In this document: positions 10,831 to 22,010 of the stretch, piece by piece
How the letters are laid out: each line of letters opens with the position of its first letter
Position numbering within the stretch: position 1 is the stretch's first letter
From: Serinus canaria
Lineage: Eukaryota; Chordata; Aves; Passeriformes; Fringillidae
Length of the DNA: 64,000 nt
Assembly (NCBI RefSeq): GCF_022539315.1
Contig: NC_066313.1
Span: forward strand, 38,415,059-38,479,058
Direction: 5' to 3'
The notes under the pieces: model-generated
What the model was told of the DNA's origin: nothing
The model's input: only the letters and a program-made list of their open reading frames with translations
Databases searched by the model: none
Program-made: the position numbers and the translations under genes

Positions 10831-12939
10831 GTAGGCTGCATGTTGTTAGAAGATTAATATTAGAAATATTGCTAGGACTTGTGTAACAGGATGAGCTGGA
10901 GAGATCTTCACTTGATAATATTCCTCCATACACCAATAACCTGACAGCATTTTCAATAACATATCAAAGCAACTCCGAATATTTAAGAGTTCCAACATTA
11001 AGAGGAAGAGCAATATTTATTCGGAAAACATTGAGAGAATGAAAAAGGGCAAAGCATGAGAAGCGCATAGAGATGTTGGTATGTGATTAGCTAAGCCAGG
11101 CACCTTCATCTGAATCTATAATTTTTTCCAGATGTAGCCATGTCTCCCTCCCTCCCTTTTACTTTAACCTCTAACATAGATGAACTTCTAAGGTTGATGG
11201 AGAGAAGCAAGGGAAAGAGGAAGTGGAGGAAGAGAAGGAAGGCAAAAAGGAAGGTGTTCAGAGCCCCAGGAATGAGGAGAAGCAAAGATCTAGTGGATTC
11301 TCTGGGACAGTGTTTTGCACTAGCTGAAAACTAACTGTGATTTGAGGCACAGGGCAATGTGGGAAAGAGAGCAAGAGGACAATTGTGGTCACTCAATAGT
11401 CTTGGGGTGATGGAGAGAGCTTCAGTCTTTAGCCCAGTCAGGGCTCACATTATGGGAGCAATGAAAGCAGTGTTGGTGGGAGAACACTTATGCTTGGAAT
11501 AACGTTTTTAGTAAAAATTAGTACCTTTAGTATTCATCCCTCATAGTTCTAAATCTGGCATCTGTTCCAAATCACACTTTTTCTATCACAATTTCAACTT
11601 GGCTTTAACGAAACTGATATATTTAGAAAGGAATTTTCCTATGTTTAAAATATTCAAAGTATGTATCTGCCCCCTGATCATCCACTTAGTAAACAAAGAA
11701 ATATACTCTTCATTAAATTCTTGTATGACTAGCCCTGAAATATATCTTTGGTTTTTATCTCATTTTATCCACCTATAATTAATTTCACAGAATTGTGTCA
11801 TCTCTGTGTCATTTCCCAGTGTAACTTACTTTGACCATGGCTTAGAAAATGCTCTGAATGACATGGCAAAGCCACTGAGGCCACTCTTGAGTCACTGAGC
11901 CTTCCTCATTCTCCAGTTATTATGGTGCTGCCTCTCAGTACCTTTGTCTGCATGAGAGAATAGTTTAGTCATCTTTTGTCCTTGTTGTTTTTTAGTTACA
12001 GGTACTGTGTATTGTCTGATTTTTACTCCTGCATTACCTATTCTCTTGTACTGACTTATTAAGTAATGCTATTTTCTTTGCTGCTTTAATAGACCACTCT
12101 TTTCTAATTAAAGGAGAATAAGAGAATGGGAAGTAGCATGTTTCCAAAGTAAAGTGACAAGCAGGAGACTTAATTTCTTTTACTGTTTAGACAGAGGCTC
12201 ACTGTTTGACTTTGAGAAAATCACTTAGAAGGTCCAAATTTGCAAGCAGCTGCACAAAGTTTGGGTGGCTTCCTTTTGTTACCTATACGGACTTTTGTTC
12301 TGAGAAGTGTTCAACAGAGAGAACAGCAGTTAAAGGTGATGAGACATGCAGACACTTGACAGACTTGACAATTAGGATAGTCTTAGAGCATTTCAAAGTC
12401 AACATCTTAAAACCCTAGATGATTTCAAGCTTTTTTTTTTTTTTATGCTGACTTGAAAAATATTGTTCCTTGATTTTCCTATCTGAAAATAAAAGTTACT
12501 AGCCTGGTATTTAAGGTCTCTTAATTGAAAATGTTCATAAAACTTTTTAGGACTGTTTGTGTTATATAATAAGAGATTTCCTCAACCATGTTAGTATTAT
12601 TACATTATACATACTGGAAGCATTACAAACAAGACCAGAGGGAAACTGACTCACATTGCTAGACTATGGCTATTGACCAGCTCTTCTGAAAAACAAGACT
12701 TGAGTCAATCTTCACTGCACACAGATCCACATTATTACGTGCATTATGAGTCAAAAAGAAGAGAAACACAATTAGTCATAGTTCTGTCTTTCCTCTTAGA
12801 AAGTGATATATATCCAAGAAAAATCATCTGTGGCTACGAAGTTGAAAGAAAACATCCTGTCAGTTAGACTTGAAAACAGGTGTCTTTCCACAATTAAAAA
12901 GAATCTGAGCAAACAGATGCAACAGAAGTTGAGTTGAGA
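10831..12939. other. Unique non-coding DNA
   Basis: No gene or classified repeat. A purine-rich stretch (about 11195-11290, ggaagtggaggaagagaagg and similar) loosely resembles the GGAA array but is not tandem. There are A- and T-rich runs at 12430-12446. Everything else is unremarkable AT-rich sequence. Confidence 0.5.
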
Positions 12940-13970
12940 GGAGTTTACCATGAGCTGAGTACTCGCACTGATAACCAGAAATGACAGTGAGCTTGTTTCC
13001 AGAGTATTAATTTACTGACAATGATGCAGCAGCAGTGCCAGCAGGAACATAAAGGTGGCCCTATATGTAAACTTGAAGATCCTGTTGGCGTGGAGCTGGA
13101 AAACAGGTTTTGGCAAGGAACTCTCTCACAGTTTCCTTCTCCCATCAACATACCTATGATTTACTGAGTTGGAACCAGTTCATTTGCATGATAGATCTCT
13201 TGGAGGAGACTCCACTATGACAAGACAATTTGCATGACATTGAAAATGTGACATTGAACTCAATAGAAGTGTCATGATCTGTGTAACCCAGGGTCACACA
13301 GCTTGTGTGGGCATAGAAATTGCTGAAGGGGTTTGTAGGATTCTTTAATACACAAGGAGATGGAAGCTTTTAATTCCTTAAAATTTCTCTACATTATTAG
13401 TGAGTATCCAAAATACTACAAAAATCAAGACTAGCAAGAATCCTACCACAGACATCATCACTAGCAAATATAAAAAGGATCAATAAAGTGAATATATATA
13501 GCAATTAAAAATCACTATGAGCAACAACAATATGTTAACAAGCAATAGTATGGCAACAGTCAATAGCATCAGCAATCAATCATATAGCAACAATCAATAT
13601 AAAATACTCCAATAATTTATAGAGGTTACTGTGAGTTTTCATTAGTGAAGAAACTTCTCACCAATATAACAGAAGACATACTTAAAATATATTACTAACA
13701 TGGATGCAAAATACTAGTTTTTGGTAAGTTAGGTTTCAGAATGGTCCAAATCGTGTTGAAGTGTAGGATAAACAAGTCACCCAGAGAGATCCAGCCATCC
13801 CAGAGCTGTTAAGAACAAACTGAAACTACTCAAAAAGTGGGCCCAAAGTAGGGACCAACAAGTTAACAGCGTTTGACTTCAAAAATTGTTGACATCATGG
13901 AGTTCGGAGTTAGCCAGGTGTTCTCAATGAGAGTTTAAGATCTTGTAGAAAGTTTATGTAGATTTTAACT
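12940..13970. repeat. Possible decayed interspersed repeat with CAAT-rich core
   Basis: The segment is compositionally distinct. A GC-richer start (12940-13145) is followed, after a gap, by a degenerate tract of AGCAAT/CAATCAAT motifs at about 13495-13610 (agcaacaacaatatg, agcaatcaatcatatag, agcaacaatcaatat). A further stretch (13780-13960) includes gagatccagccatcccagag and gtgggcccaaagtagggacc. The arrangement resembles degraded avian LTR sequence read in antisense, but I cannot assign a family or ends. No reading frame is maintained. Confidence 0.3.
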
Positions 13971-14188
13971 TGTTTAGGAAAGTAAAACATGTGCAGCACG
14001 AGAAGTTCTTAAGGAGATAGAAACTCTATTTTGGATAAAATTAAGCTCTTTGTACATTGTAGATATATAAAATGACATAGGACACACCATTCTGAGCAGC
14101 CAGTAGATGCTGTTAATGTCTGTTTTTCATCCAGACATCCAAAAAAGTGGTGATGTTTCTGTTCTTTCCTCCCCATTTTGTTTTCCAG

Positions 14189-14211
14189 GACTGCTTCCAC
14201 CTTTACAGAGA
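14189..14211 (+). other. Candidate 23-nt microexon
   Basis: A long pyrimidine tract ending in gttttccag (14188) is followed 23 nt later by a near-perfect donor, caga-ga|gtaagttg from 14212. The enclosed gactgcttccacctttacag-aga is short enough to be a microexon. Alternatively the donor may belong to a longer exon with another acceptor. No protein context is recognised. Confidence 0.2.
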
Positions 14212-15363
14212 GTAAGTTGCAATTTCTTGAGGTTTGCTCTTATTGATGGTATCTCTCACCACTTTCCAGGTTCCTCACCTGTAGTTTTAAAGAGGCCAGA
14301 TGCACTTTTTCAGTATGAGCCAGTTTTACTGCCATGAGCCAGTTCCAGCCTCATGGCTCCCATGCCAGCAGGAATTTTCTATGTTAGCACTTTTCCTCTT
14401 TCTAAACTTTTTGGCTGTTTGCATTCCAAAGTTATATTAGTATTAGTTGTGACTCAGGGTAAAATCCCAAAGTAAATCATGCAGCACTGTGTTGTTCACC
14501 TTCTACATCTTCTGATGTTAGAGAAACAGGAAACAGAAGTGAAATATTATGCCACATGCAGTATTTCCAAATGATCTTTAGGAGCTGAGTGTGCATCCTC
14601 AAAATTTCATCTATACAGCTAAGAATTATCTCCTGCCATAAAATTTTGTTCTTTCAAAATTTGCATCTAAGCAATTAAGTTCTTCTGTCACTGACATGTT
14701 TTATGAAAAATCTTTTCCTTAGGGTTTTTCCTTCTGAGAAGCTGAGAGGCCTCAGGAACAAAATGTAAACAATGATTATCTGCTGCTGTGGAATGCAACA
14801 GGTGGATCTAGGATTGGTCTCATGTGGTTGTTTCTAATTAATGGCCAATTACAGTCCAGCTGTCCAGACTGCCTCAGTCAGTCACAAGCCTTTGTTATTC
14901 ATTCTTTTTCTATTCTTAGCTAAGCCTTCTGATGAAATCCTTTTTTCTATAAGTATAGTTTTTAAAATAATATATATCATAAAATAATAAATCAAGTCTT
15001 CTGAACATGGAGTCAAGATTCTCATCTCTTCCCTCATCCTAAGACCCCTGTGAACAGCGTCATATTCTTCCAATACTGAACTCTATAGTTTACTGGAAAT
15101 GACCATTAAAAATCTCATGTTTATTGGCATCAGCTGTTTTTGACCTTTAACTTACTAATTCATGTCTCCATGGTTTTCCTTCTGAAAAATGGACTTTTAC
15201 TTCTATTGTGAAAAAATTGTGATACACTGCAGACAGCACCAGTTGTGTTACAGATATGAAAGACACCATTATTATTGTTGCAAGAGAGGGAAGAAGGACT
15301 AGTCTGGGATAGCATTTAACTAGTTATTAAGTTTGTAGATGGAATTTATATGTAAGTAGGCAG

Positions 15364-15487
15364 TACTTGTGAATATCAAAATTACTTGTGAATATCAGTA
15401 TGTCATTTAAATGTAAAGATGGACATGTTGCTACATATTTAAGAACTTGGGTAACAACCTCATATTTAAGAACTTGAATAACAACTT
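15364..15487. repeat. Two short tandem duplications
   Basis: tacttgtgaatatca occurs at 15364 and again at 15383 (period 19). Some 50 bp further on, catatttaagaacttg occurs at 15434 and 15461 (period 27), followed in both copies by taacaac-like sequence. Two independent recent duplications within 125 bp suggest a local replication-slippage hotspot. Nothing coding is involved. Confidence 0.85.
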
Positions 15488-16524
15488 CTGTCTACAGGAT
15501 TAAAAATATATTATGTGATTATTGTTTGGAAATTACCGAGATATGTGCATATATTTAAAATAAATTCCTAGACTCACAGGCTTTCTGAAAATTTTCCTGC
15601 TGGAGAAGTCCATGAAAGACAGGGACAAAGGCATGCCCCTTACTGTGTGGTACCTATAGTTCCATTGTGCAAGTAAATAATTTCTCATAACTTCCATCAC
15701 TTCAAGATTTGATGTTTGTTTTCTAATTGGAATATTTTTCTTCTAAATTTAAGTTCAGAATTAGACACAGCTTCCCTTGGGCTGCCTAGACTGTTGCCCA
15801 TCACACAAGGAGGGCAGAAATGCTTTTACACTTCCAAATAAACCAATAGAAACCCTTTCCTGTTTTACATTTGATTTCTCTGTGAGTTGTTTCAAAGAAG
15901 ACATCCAAGGATAATATGAGATGGGAGAAATAGCTAACTCATGGAGTAGTTTTACATGCTTAAACTCTATTTTAAAATGTATTTTAAAAAGGCTTGGGCT
16001 GAAATATGACCAGTAATGGGCAGTATATTTGATAAGGAATTTGAGGATGAATTTCTTGCCATTAGGATATCCTGGTATATCTACACTGTCTGCAATCTTC
16101 ACCTGTCAAGACTGTACAGTACCAGAAGTAGACTGAAGAAAAAAACAGAAGAAAAAGACTCTAAATGGAAAACATTGCACTAAGATTCCAAAAGCAGGAT
16201 TGGAACTCAAATGCGTCGTAGAAATACTTGGGGGGTTTTTATAGCAAGCTTATTCTTCAGTGTAACCTACAGTACAAGGCCTCCCAGAGGACATTTAGGA
16301 ACACAGCAGTCTTTGATCTTAATGGAAACTGTGTTTGCTGAGGATGGTGCTGTCTGCCTTGCAGTCACCAGGTAGTCTGGTTGCACAGCAGGAACCTCTT
16401 TCCTGTAATACAGACACAGATAGTGAAACCTGCTTCTTCTGTCTGAGGGAGCCTGGAGTTTTCCCTAGTTCAGTGTGGGAGGTATTGCATTTCTGAGAGA
16501 ACTTTCTTTCTTTCTTCCATGCAG

Positions 16525-16610
16525 CCGATGACGCCGTGACACGTTTTCAAAGCAGCTAGGGACTGTGGGCCCATTTGACACAGTGGAGGAAAAGGCTAAA
16601 CTAAGTGGGA
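16525..16610 (+). other. Candidate 86-bp exon with clustered CpGs
   Basis: The acceptor is excellent: ctttctttctttcttccatgcag ends at 16524. The donor is good: agtggga|gtaagat from 16611. The first 20 bases (ccgatgacgccgtgacacg) contain four CpGs in a region where CpG is rare. All frames contain a stop. The longest reading from the acceptor is DDAVTRFQSS followed by TAG at 16557-16559. If it is real, it is a non-coding exon or one that adds a short C-terminus. Confidence 0.3.
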
Positions 16611-19600
16611 GTAAGATCTGATTTGGCCAAGAAAAAAAGTGGAATTATTGAATAGACATGTGGGCAGAAGGTAACTATTTTTTCTGAACCATGATACATC
16701 AGAAACAGTAGATTTGTTTAATAAATTCTGAAGGACACGCCAATTGAAAGGATATTTTAATGAAAAATAAAGGATTTACCCTTCAACACAGAATGAAATT
16801 TTAAAAGGGCATAAATTTCCTGTGAGAGGTCAAAAGCAAGAGGAAGATCTATACAACTCTCAAGCTATTTTTTTTCTAACTATAGCAAGTCTCAAAGAAA
16901 TTTCTTGCTGAACCTATTACATCTCTATTTGCCTCTCCTACCTTGCCCTTCCACAATATTTTATAGCTTTATAACTGCTTCTCCTTTCTAACATATAAAA
17001 ATCCAGTGATTCTTAAATGGTCATTAATGAGAATGTAATCTGTCTTGTCTGAAGATCACTGGGAGACAGCATAGCCCCATGGTGAGCTATTCTTCACATC
17101 CCTCCTGCACAGCCTTTCTAAGGATACTGATTTTACACCTCTCTCCACTCTAATTTCCTGTTCATTCTACAGTATAGCATCTATTAGTCACAGAAAGTTG
17201 GAAAGTTAAAGACTCTGCAGCTGGAGTACTCTGAGGCTGGCAAATAGAAAGGTTTTAGACCTTTGTGTGTAATGGGCTGTAAAAGTAAAAGCTGTGATTT
17301 ATTGTTTCTTTCAGTTGCTGAAACCTAATGGCTAGCCCACCTTCTGTGGAATTCAGTGATCTGCAGATGTTTATATCTAACAAATGTTTAAATAAATTGT
17401 GATTCTTTCCCTTTTAATGCATCATGCTTCCATGTAACTGTGGAAGATTTCTTTCAAAATGATATTTTTAACATTCAGTTCACAGCTGAAAGTAACACAG
17501 ATTTATATTTATTTTCATAACAAAAGAAGTTTTTAAAAATGAATCTGTGACCATTAGTAGTAAAAAAAAATCGTTATTCCTGTTAATTCATGGAAAATCA
17601 GTCTAAAAATAAAAAAAAAATATTGGCATGTGGATTTGGATGGACACAAAACGATGGCCTATACTATGCAAACACATTCAAACAGGATATATCATGTCAT
17701 GGATATATACCTCTGTACCTTAGAAAAAAGAAAGAAACACAAGAAACAAAAAAAGTTAATTTTGAACTGTACTAAGAGGAGTGATTTGTCATTATTATTT
17801 TCAAAAGGCAATTTGTATGTTTGCTTTTAATTTCCATTACAAAATAAAAAATATAAAATGAAACAGCACGGAATGACATGATTCTTGAGAGCAATGACTT
17901 TCTTTCCCAGGTGTAGCCATAAACTTTGCAGGCAAATAATTGATCAGCTTAATAATATCTAGGAATTAGTTTCAAAATGTGTTGTGAAGAAGCAGAAATT
18001 TTATGGTCAAAAAAAAGAAACACATCTTTTACGTAGATTCAATAATTTATTGTTAGTGTAATGTAAATCCTAATAGTCTCTTGAGAATTTCTTTTTAGCT
18101 CATTACCTATTTTTACAGAAAAATAAAAAAAAAAATGAAGAAATTTAAAATAACAAAAATTTTAACATCACAGATGAAGTTGAAATTTCCTTGTACAAAA
18201 TCTAGATAACATTTTTTATCATATTAAGTTTGATTTCCCAACACATGTATCCAAATGTTGTCTTCAGCATGGGGCGAAGCTGCAGCTGTTTAATGTAACT
18301 TTGTGTGTGTTTTCTTTCTCACCTTAGACTCTCATAAGGACTTTTTCTATGTTTGCCAACTTTCTCACAACTTGCTATTTGTCACTTTTTTTCACATGTG
18401 GGCATCTTCTGTAATGGCATACTAATTTACTAAATTGACATAATTTACTAATTATGGCATACTTTACATGTGTTATATACTTGTTTTTTTTTCTCTTTGC
18501 TGCATTTGAAAGTGATTTCTTCAGGTCTGTACTACCTTAGCTGGTCAGTGAAAGGGTGCTTATAGCCATTGGGTCTGGAACATCAGCTTGTATCCTATTT
18601 CATATTATGCTCTCTGCACTTCATCTTGTGTCCCACCTTTCAAAGTCTGTTTTGCCATACCACAACCATATTCCTCTATGATATGTTGCTATGTTTCAGT
18701 CATAAATATCAGATTCTATACAGAAAAACTATCTGCTACTACCACATATATGAAAATTTTACCATAGGAAGATAAGCAAAAGCAAAATTAAATAGGCCTA
18801 TTTTCTTGACAATTTCAAAACTTGCTGTTACAGCTCTAGCAACCATAACAAAATTTAGCTAGGTAAGAGAAGTTCAGACCAAGTAAACATGGCTGTCTTA
18901 TGGCCTTGAAAATTTGTACAAAGATCATGGTGTGCTGGTAGCTGTAGTAACATCCTATTCACTGGGCTACAGGATCCATTCCACTCAGAGATATCTAGGG
19001 TTTTTTCTAATGTTTAGGTAAATGCTTCAGTGCTGAGCTCTTCAGTATCCAGGTACTGATTGGAGCAAAATTTGTAGTCAAATGAAATAAAGTGTGGTTA
19101 TGCAGAAGTGCTTCTGTCAGAGGTGGGAATTGATGGCAGTTAATCTTTGTCTCTGTAATCTTTATAAAATTTCACTGTTTTCTGCAAGGTGAACCAACTC
19201 TAAAAGAAGGATGAGCAGATTGCCTCCCTTTGCATCACAGATCCAAATGGTTTCGGGATTGCAGATGCAGCTTTGAATCATTCAAGCAGTACAGGGCAGA
19301 GCTGTAATATCACCTAAGTAAATTCACATCCTCTAGGCTGGGCTTCAAAAATATTAATAAGAACAGCACCAGATTTTCTCCTTATACTGTTTGTTTGTCT
19401 GTTTGTTTCAAAATATGCAATATATTCAAAATTATTCTCCAGTCTCTGAATTCAGTGCCTTCCAAAGGCAAGGTCTAGGTAAAATTTTTAATTCAAACTC
19501 CAAAGCTAATAGAGTGAGGGAAGATTGTTCATAATTCTTAAGTGAATTAGCTATGAAAGTGATAGTCAGTTCTACCACAGTGCTTTGGTAGAAGAGATTT

Positions 19601-20855
19601 GGACATCTAATATGTTTCCTGCCAATCACATAAACAGGTATGACTAGGACAGGTAGTTGGCTATTATTTTATTATTTATTTGGTTGCTTTGGTTTGAGTC
19701 AGGCCAAAACTATTTAATAGATGTACTACCAGCTGCTGCTGGTTTCCCAGGACAACAGGTGAAGTAGACAGTCAACTGGAAAATAAAGACTTTCCCCATG
19801 CTTCCTTTAGACAGGATGAAAGAATGAAAATGTCAAGGGAAGAAGCACTTAAAAACTTAAATAAGATTGAATACAAGAAAATGAAAAAAGATTTAAAATG
19901 ATACAACTGTGTTAATTGTTTAGTTAATAAACAGTTTTTCATGGAAAAGACTGGGTTTTAGCCTTTATGTGAAAATTAATCTAAATGACCATGAACCACA
20001 ACAGTGGTTTTTTTGTTTGGGTTTTGTTTTGTTTTTTATTTTTGGGTTTTGGGGAGGTTTTTTTTGTTTTTTCTGTTTTTTTGGTTGGTTGGTCTTTGAG
20101 GGGGAGAGTTAAGAGGTTTTTTTTCTTTCCTAATTGAGGTTGCTAACAGTTGTTCAAATTTATTAAAAGTGTCGTGATTTCTCTGTTTTCAATTTAACTT
20201 AATGATTGAATAGTTCAAACAACAATTATTTTAAGGAAGTCATGCTCTATTTTTTTTAGGATAATAAGCTAAATGGAGACACATGCCTCTAGCGTAATTT
20301 CAAATGAGCACCTTGAAAATTAAATAATCAACAAAGTTGTTATTGCATGTTAACTCAAAAAGGTCACTCTAAAAAAATTCCTGTGAGAAAGCATCTTTAC
20401 AAAAATGCTCATGAGCTTGTTTAAATTCAAACAACAGAAATTATTTTATATTTCGTCCATTATAGATGAGTCTACCTGAACATAGGAGGCTAATAAAGTG
20501 AACCTGTACATTTTCCATTCTTCCCAGTACTATCTTTTCTTAAAGGGCAACAGATTAGGAAGAACTCTTAATTTCCCTTAATTCTCTTAATTTTTTGTTC
20601 TTGTTGTGAGAAATAAGGGGGTTTTTTCCCACCAAACAGCATAAAACAAACACTTTTGCATTCTGTATCCACTGTGAAGCAAGACTGATATCTCAGAATA
20701 AACTCATAAAGCCAACCAGCACTGTCATTTTGTGCAACGTGCAAGTAATGAAACATGATGAGTCAAATGAACATATGTTCACATAGAAGAAGGTTTGAGA
20801 AATCTAGCACTTCAATAACAGCTCTACACACACGTGACTTTCTTTTCCCCCACAG
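16611..20855. other. Unique AT-rich non-coding DNA
   Basis: No gene. Frequent A and T homopolymers and a T/G-rich tract at 19995-20115. Short open frames at 17590-17830 and 18569-18775 are unremarkable. Some local repetition of aatttacta at about 18420-18455 is slippage-like. Confidence 0.5.
19995..20115. repeat. T/G-rich low-complexity tract
   Basis: About 120 bp of T runs interrupted by G clusters (gtttgggttttgttttg, ggttttggggagg, ggttggttggtc). Common in bird DNA as GTTT-type simple sequence. It has no strict period and no coding sense. Confidence 0.75.
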
Positions 20856-20995
20856 ATTATGAAAAGGGAATCCTAATTCAACTGGATCCAGTGCAGCTCC
20901 TGAACATCATTGGCTTTCACTCATACAGGAACTAATCTGAGGAGATCAGTTCTGTTCTGAAGAACAACTTCTGTAGAGCCAATTGGAAAGTTGAG
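20856..20995 (+). other. Candidate exon (possible short terminal coding exon)
   Basis: The acceptor is very strong: actttcttttcccccacag ends at 20855. In the third frame the segment reads YEKGILIQLDPVQLLNIIGF then HSYRN and a TAA at 20933-20935. That is 25 codons of protein-like sequence directly from the splice site to a stop. A moderate donor (gttgag|gtactg) follows at 20996, giving a 140-bp internal exon. Otherwise it could be a terminal exon. The peptide is not recognised. The other frames are closed early. Confidence 0.25.
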
Positions 20996-21559
20996 GTACT
21001 GGATATTCAGACAAAACTGGTTTTGGGATATGTTTATTGTCTTTATTTTTTGCATTTATAAGTTTTTTAAGTTCAAATCAAACACAGATGATATTGTTCT
21101 ATTTCTCACCATGGGCTTGCAAAAGGTTTTGTTTTAAAAGTGTTTACTACTCCTTGAAAGTGTTTTAAAAGACTCACTGCAGTGTACTCAACCTGACTGC
21201 ACTAAAAAGTTTTGAAAAATATTTTTCTGTCATGTTTAGTTCCATATAATATATTCCAGAAATCTCTATGGACAAGTCACAAAGCCTCTACTGCATGTCT
21301 TACCCCTCAGGTATTTCAGTGGGGCTTGGTCTAGGTCTTGAATATGGTAGATTTACTGTAGGATTCTGAAATGACAAGTGAGTTCCACAAAGGTAAACCT
21401 CTTGAAGGTCAAAGATAATGCCCCTTTCAGGAGTTATGGTTTTTCCAACTTATATTAAGGGGTTTTTGTAACTCAGGGCGGACCTTGCTAGAGTACTGGA
21501 TAAATACAAATCTGTATTAATGAAGCAGGTGAATATGGAAAGTGCTTTGTTCAAGAGCC

Positions 21560-22010
21560 TGTTGTGATACAAACCATTGTGATAGAGCAGCTGCAGATTT
21601 GAGTAATTTGAACCTGATATTCACTACACAGATGAACAATGGCTGTTCACTTTCAATTTATCATGAGTACAGCCACAGATTGAAATAAGATGGAGTAAAT
21701 GTCTGCGGTTATCTGTTAACTGGTGTGCTTTATCATTTCATAGCTGAATGGCTTATGAACATGTAATTCAGAACACCTCTAATTAATTTTTGAGTTGAGT
21801 CTTTATTCTTAACCTCAAACTATGGTTTATTAATGGGTTAAGGTAAAGAGCTTGCTAAAGTATAATGTGTGGCTGTGCAAACATATTTGGAAGCTCATAG
21901 TTCACTGTTGTATGTCAGATGTGTTACCTGCCTACCCAGCTAATTGAGAATCATATCAAAGAACCAGAAAGCCATTGTAATGAATGAGAGAGACAGTGAC
22001 CTCCAAAAGA
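21560..22010. promoter_or_regulatory. Enhancer-like cluster of transcription-factor motifs
   Basis: Non-coding stretch with a dense set of motif matches: E-box CAGCTG (21588-21593), SOX-type AACAAT (21635-21640), RUNX-type TGCGGTT (21704-21710) running into a GATA-like ttatct and GTTAAC (21715-21720), and homeodomain TAATTAAT (21780-21787). It has fewer homopolymers than its neighbours. The grouping is suggestive of a developmental enhancer, but single motifs of this length are common, so only conservation or chromatin data could support it. Confidence 0.2.

Noticed and set aside
13495..13610. CRISPR-like array of spaced CAAT repeats
   Set aside because: Repeats are 4-8 bp, irregularly spaced and degenerate, and the genome is vertebrate; this is simple sequence.
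15761..16102. 113-codon open frame on the - strand
   Set aside because: No recognisable domain or conserved character; the composition is that of chance.
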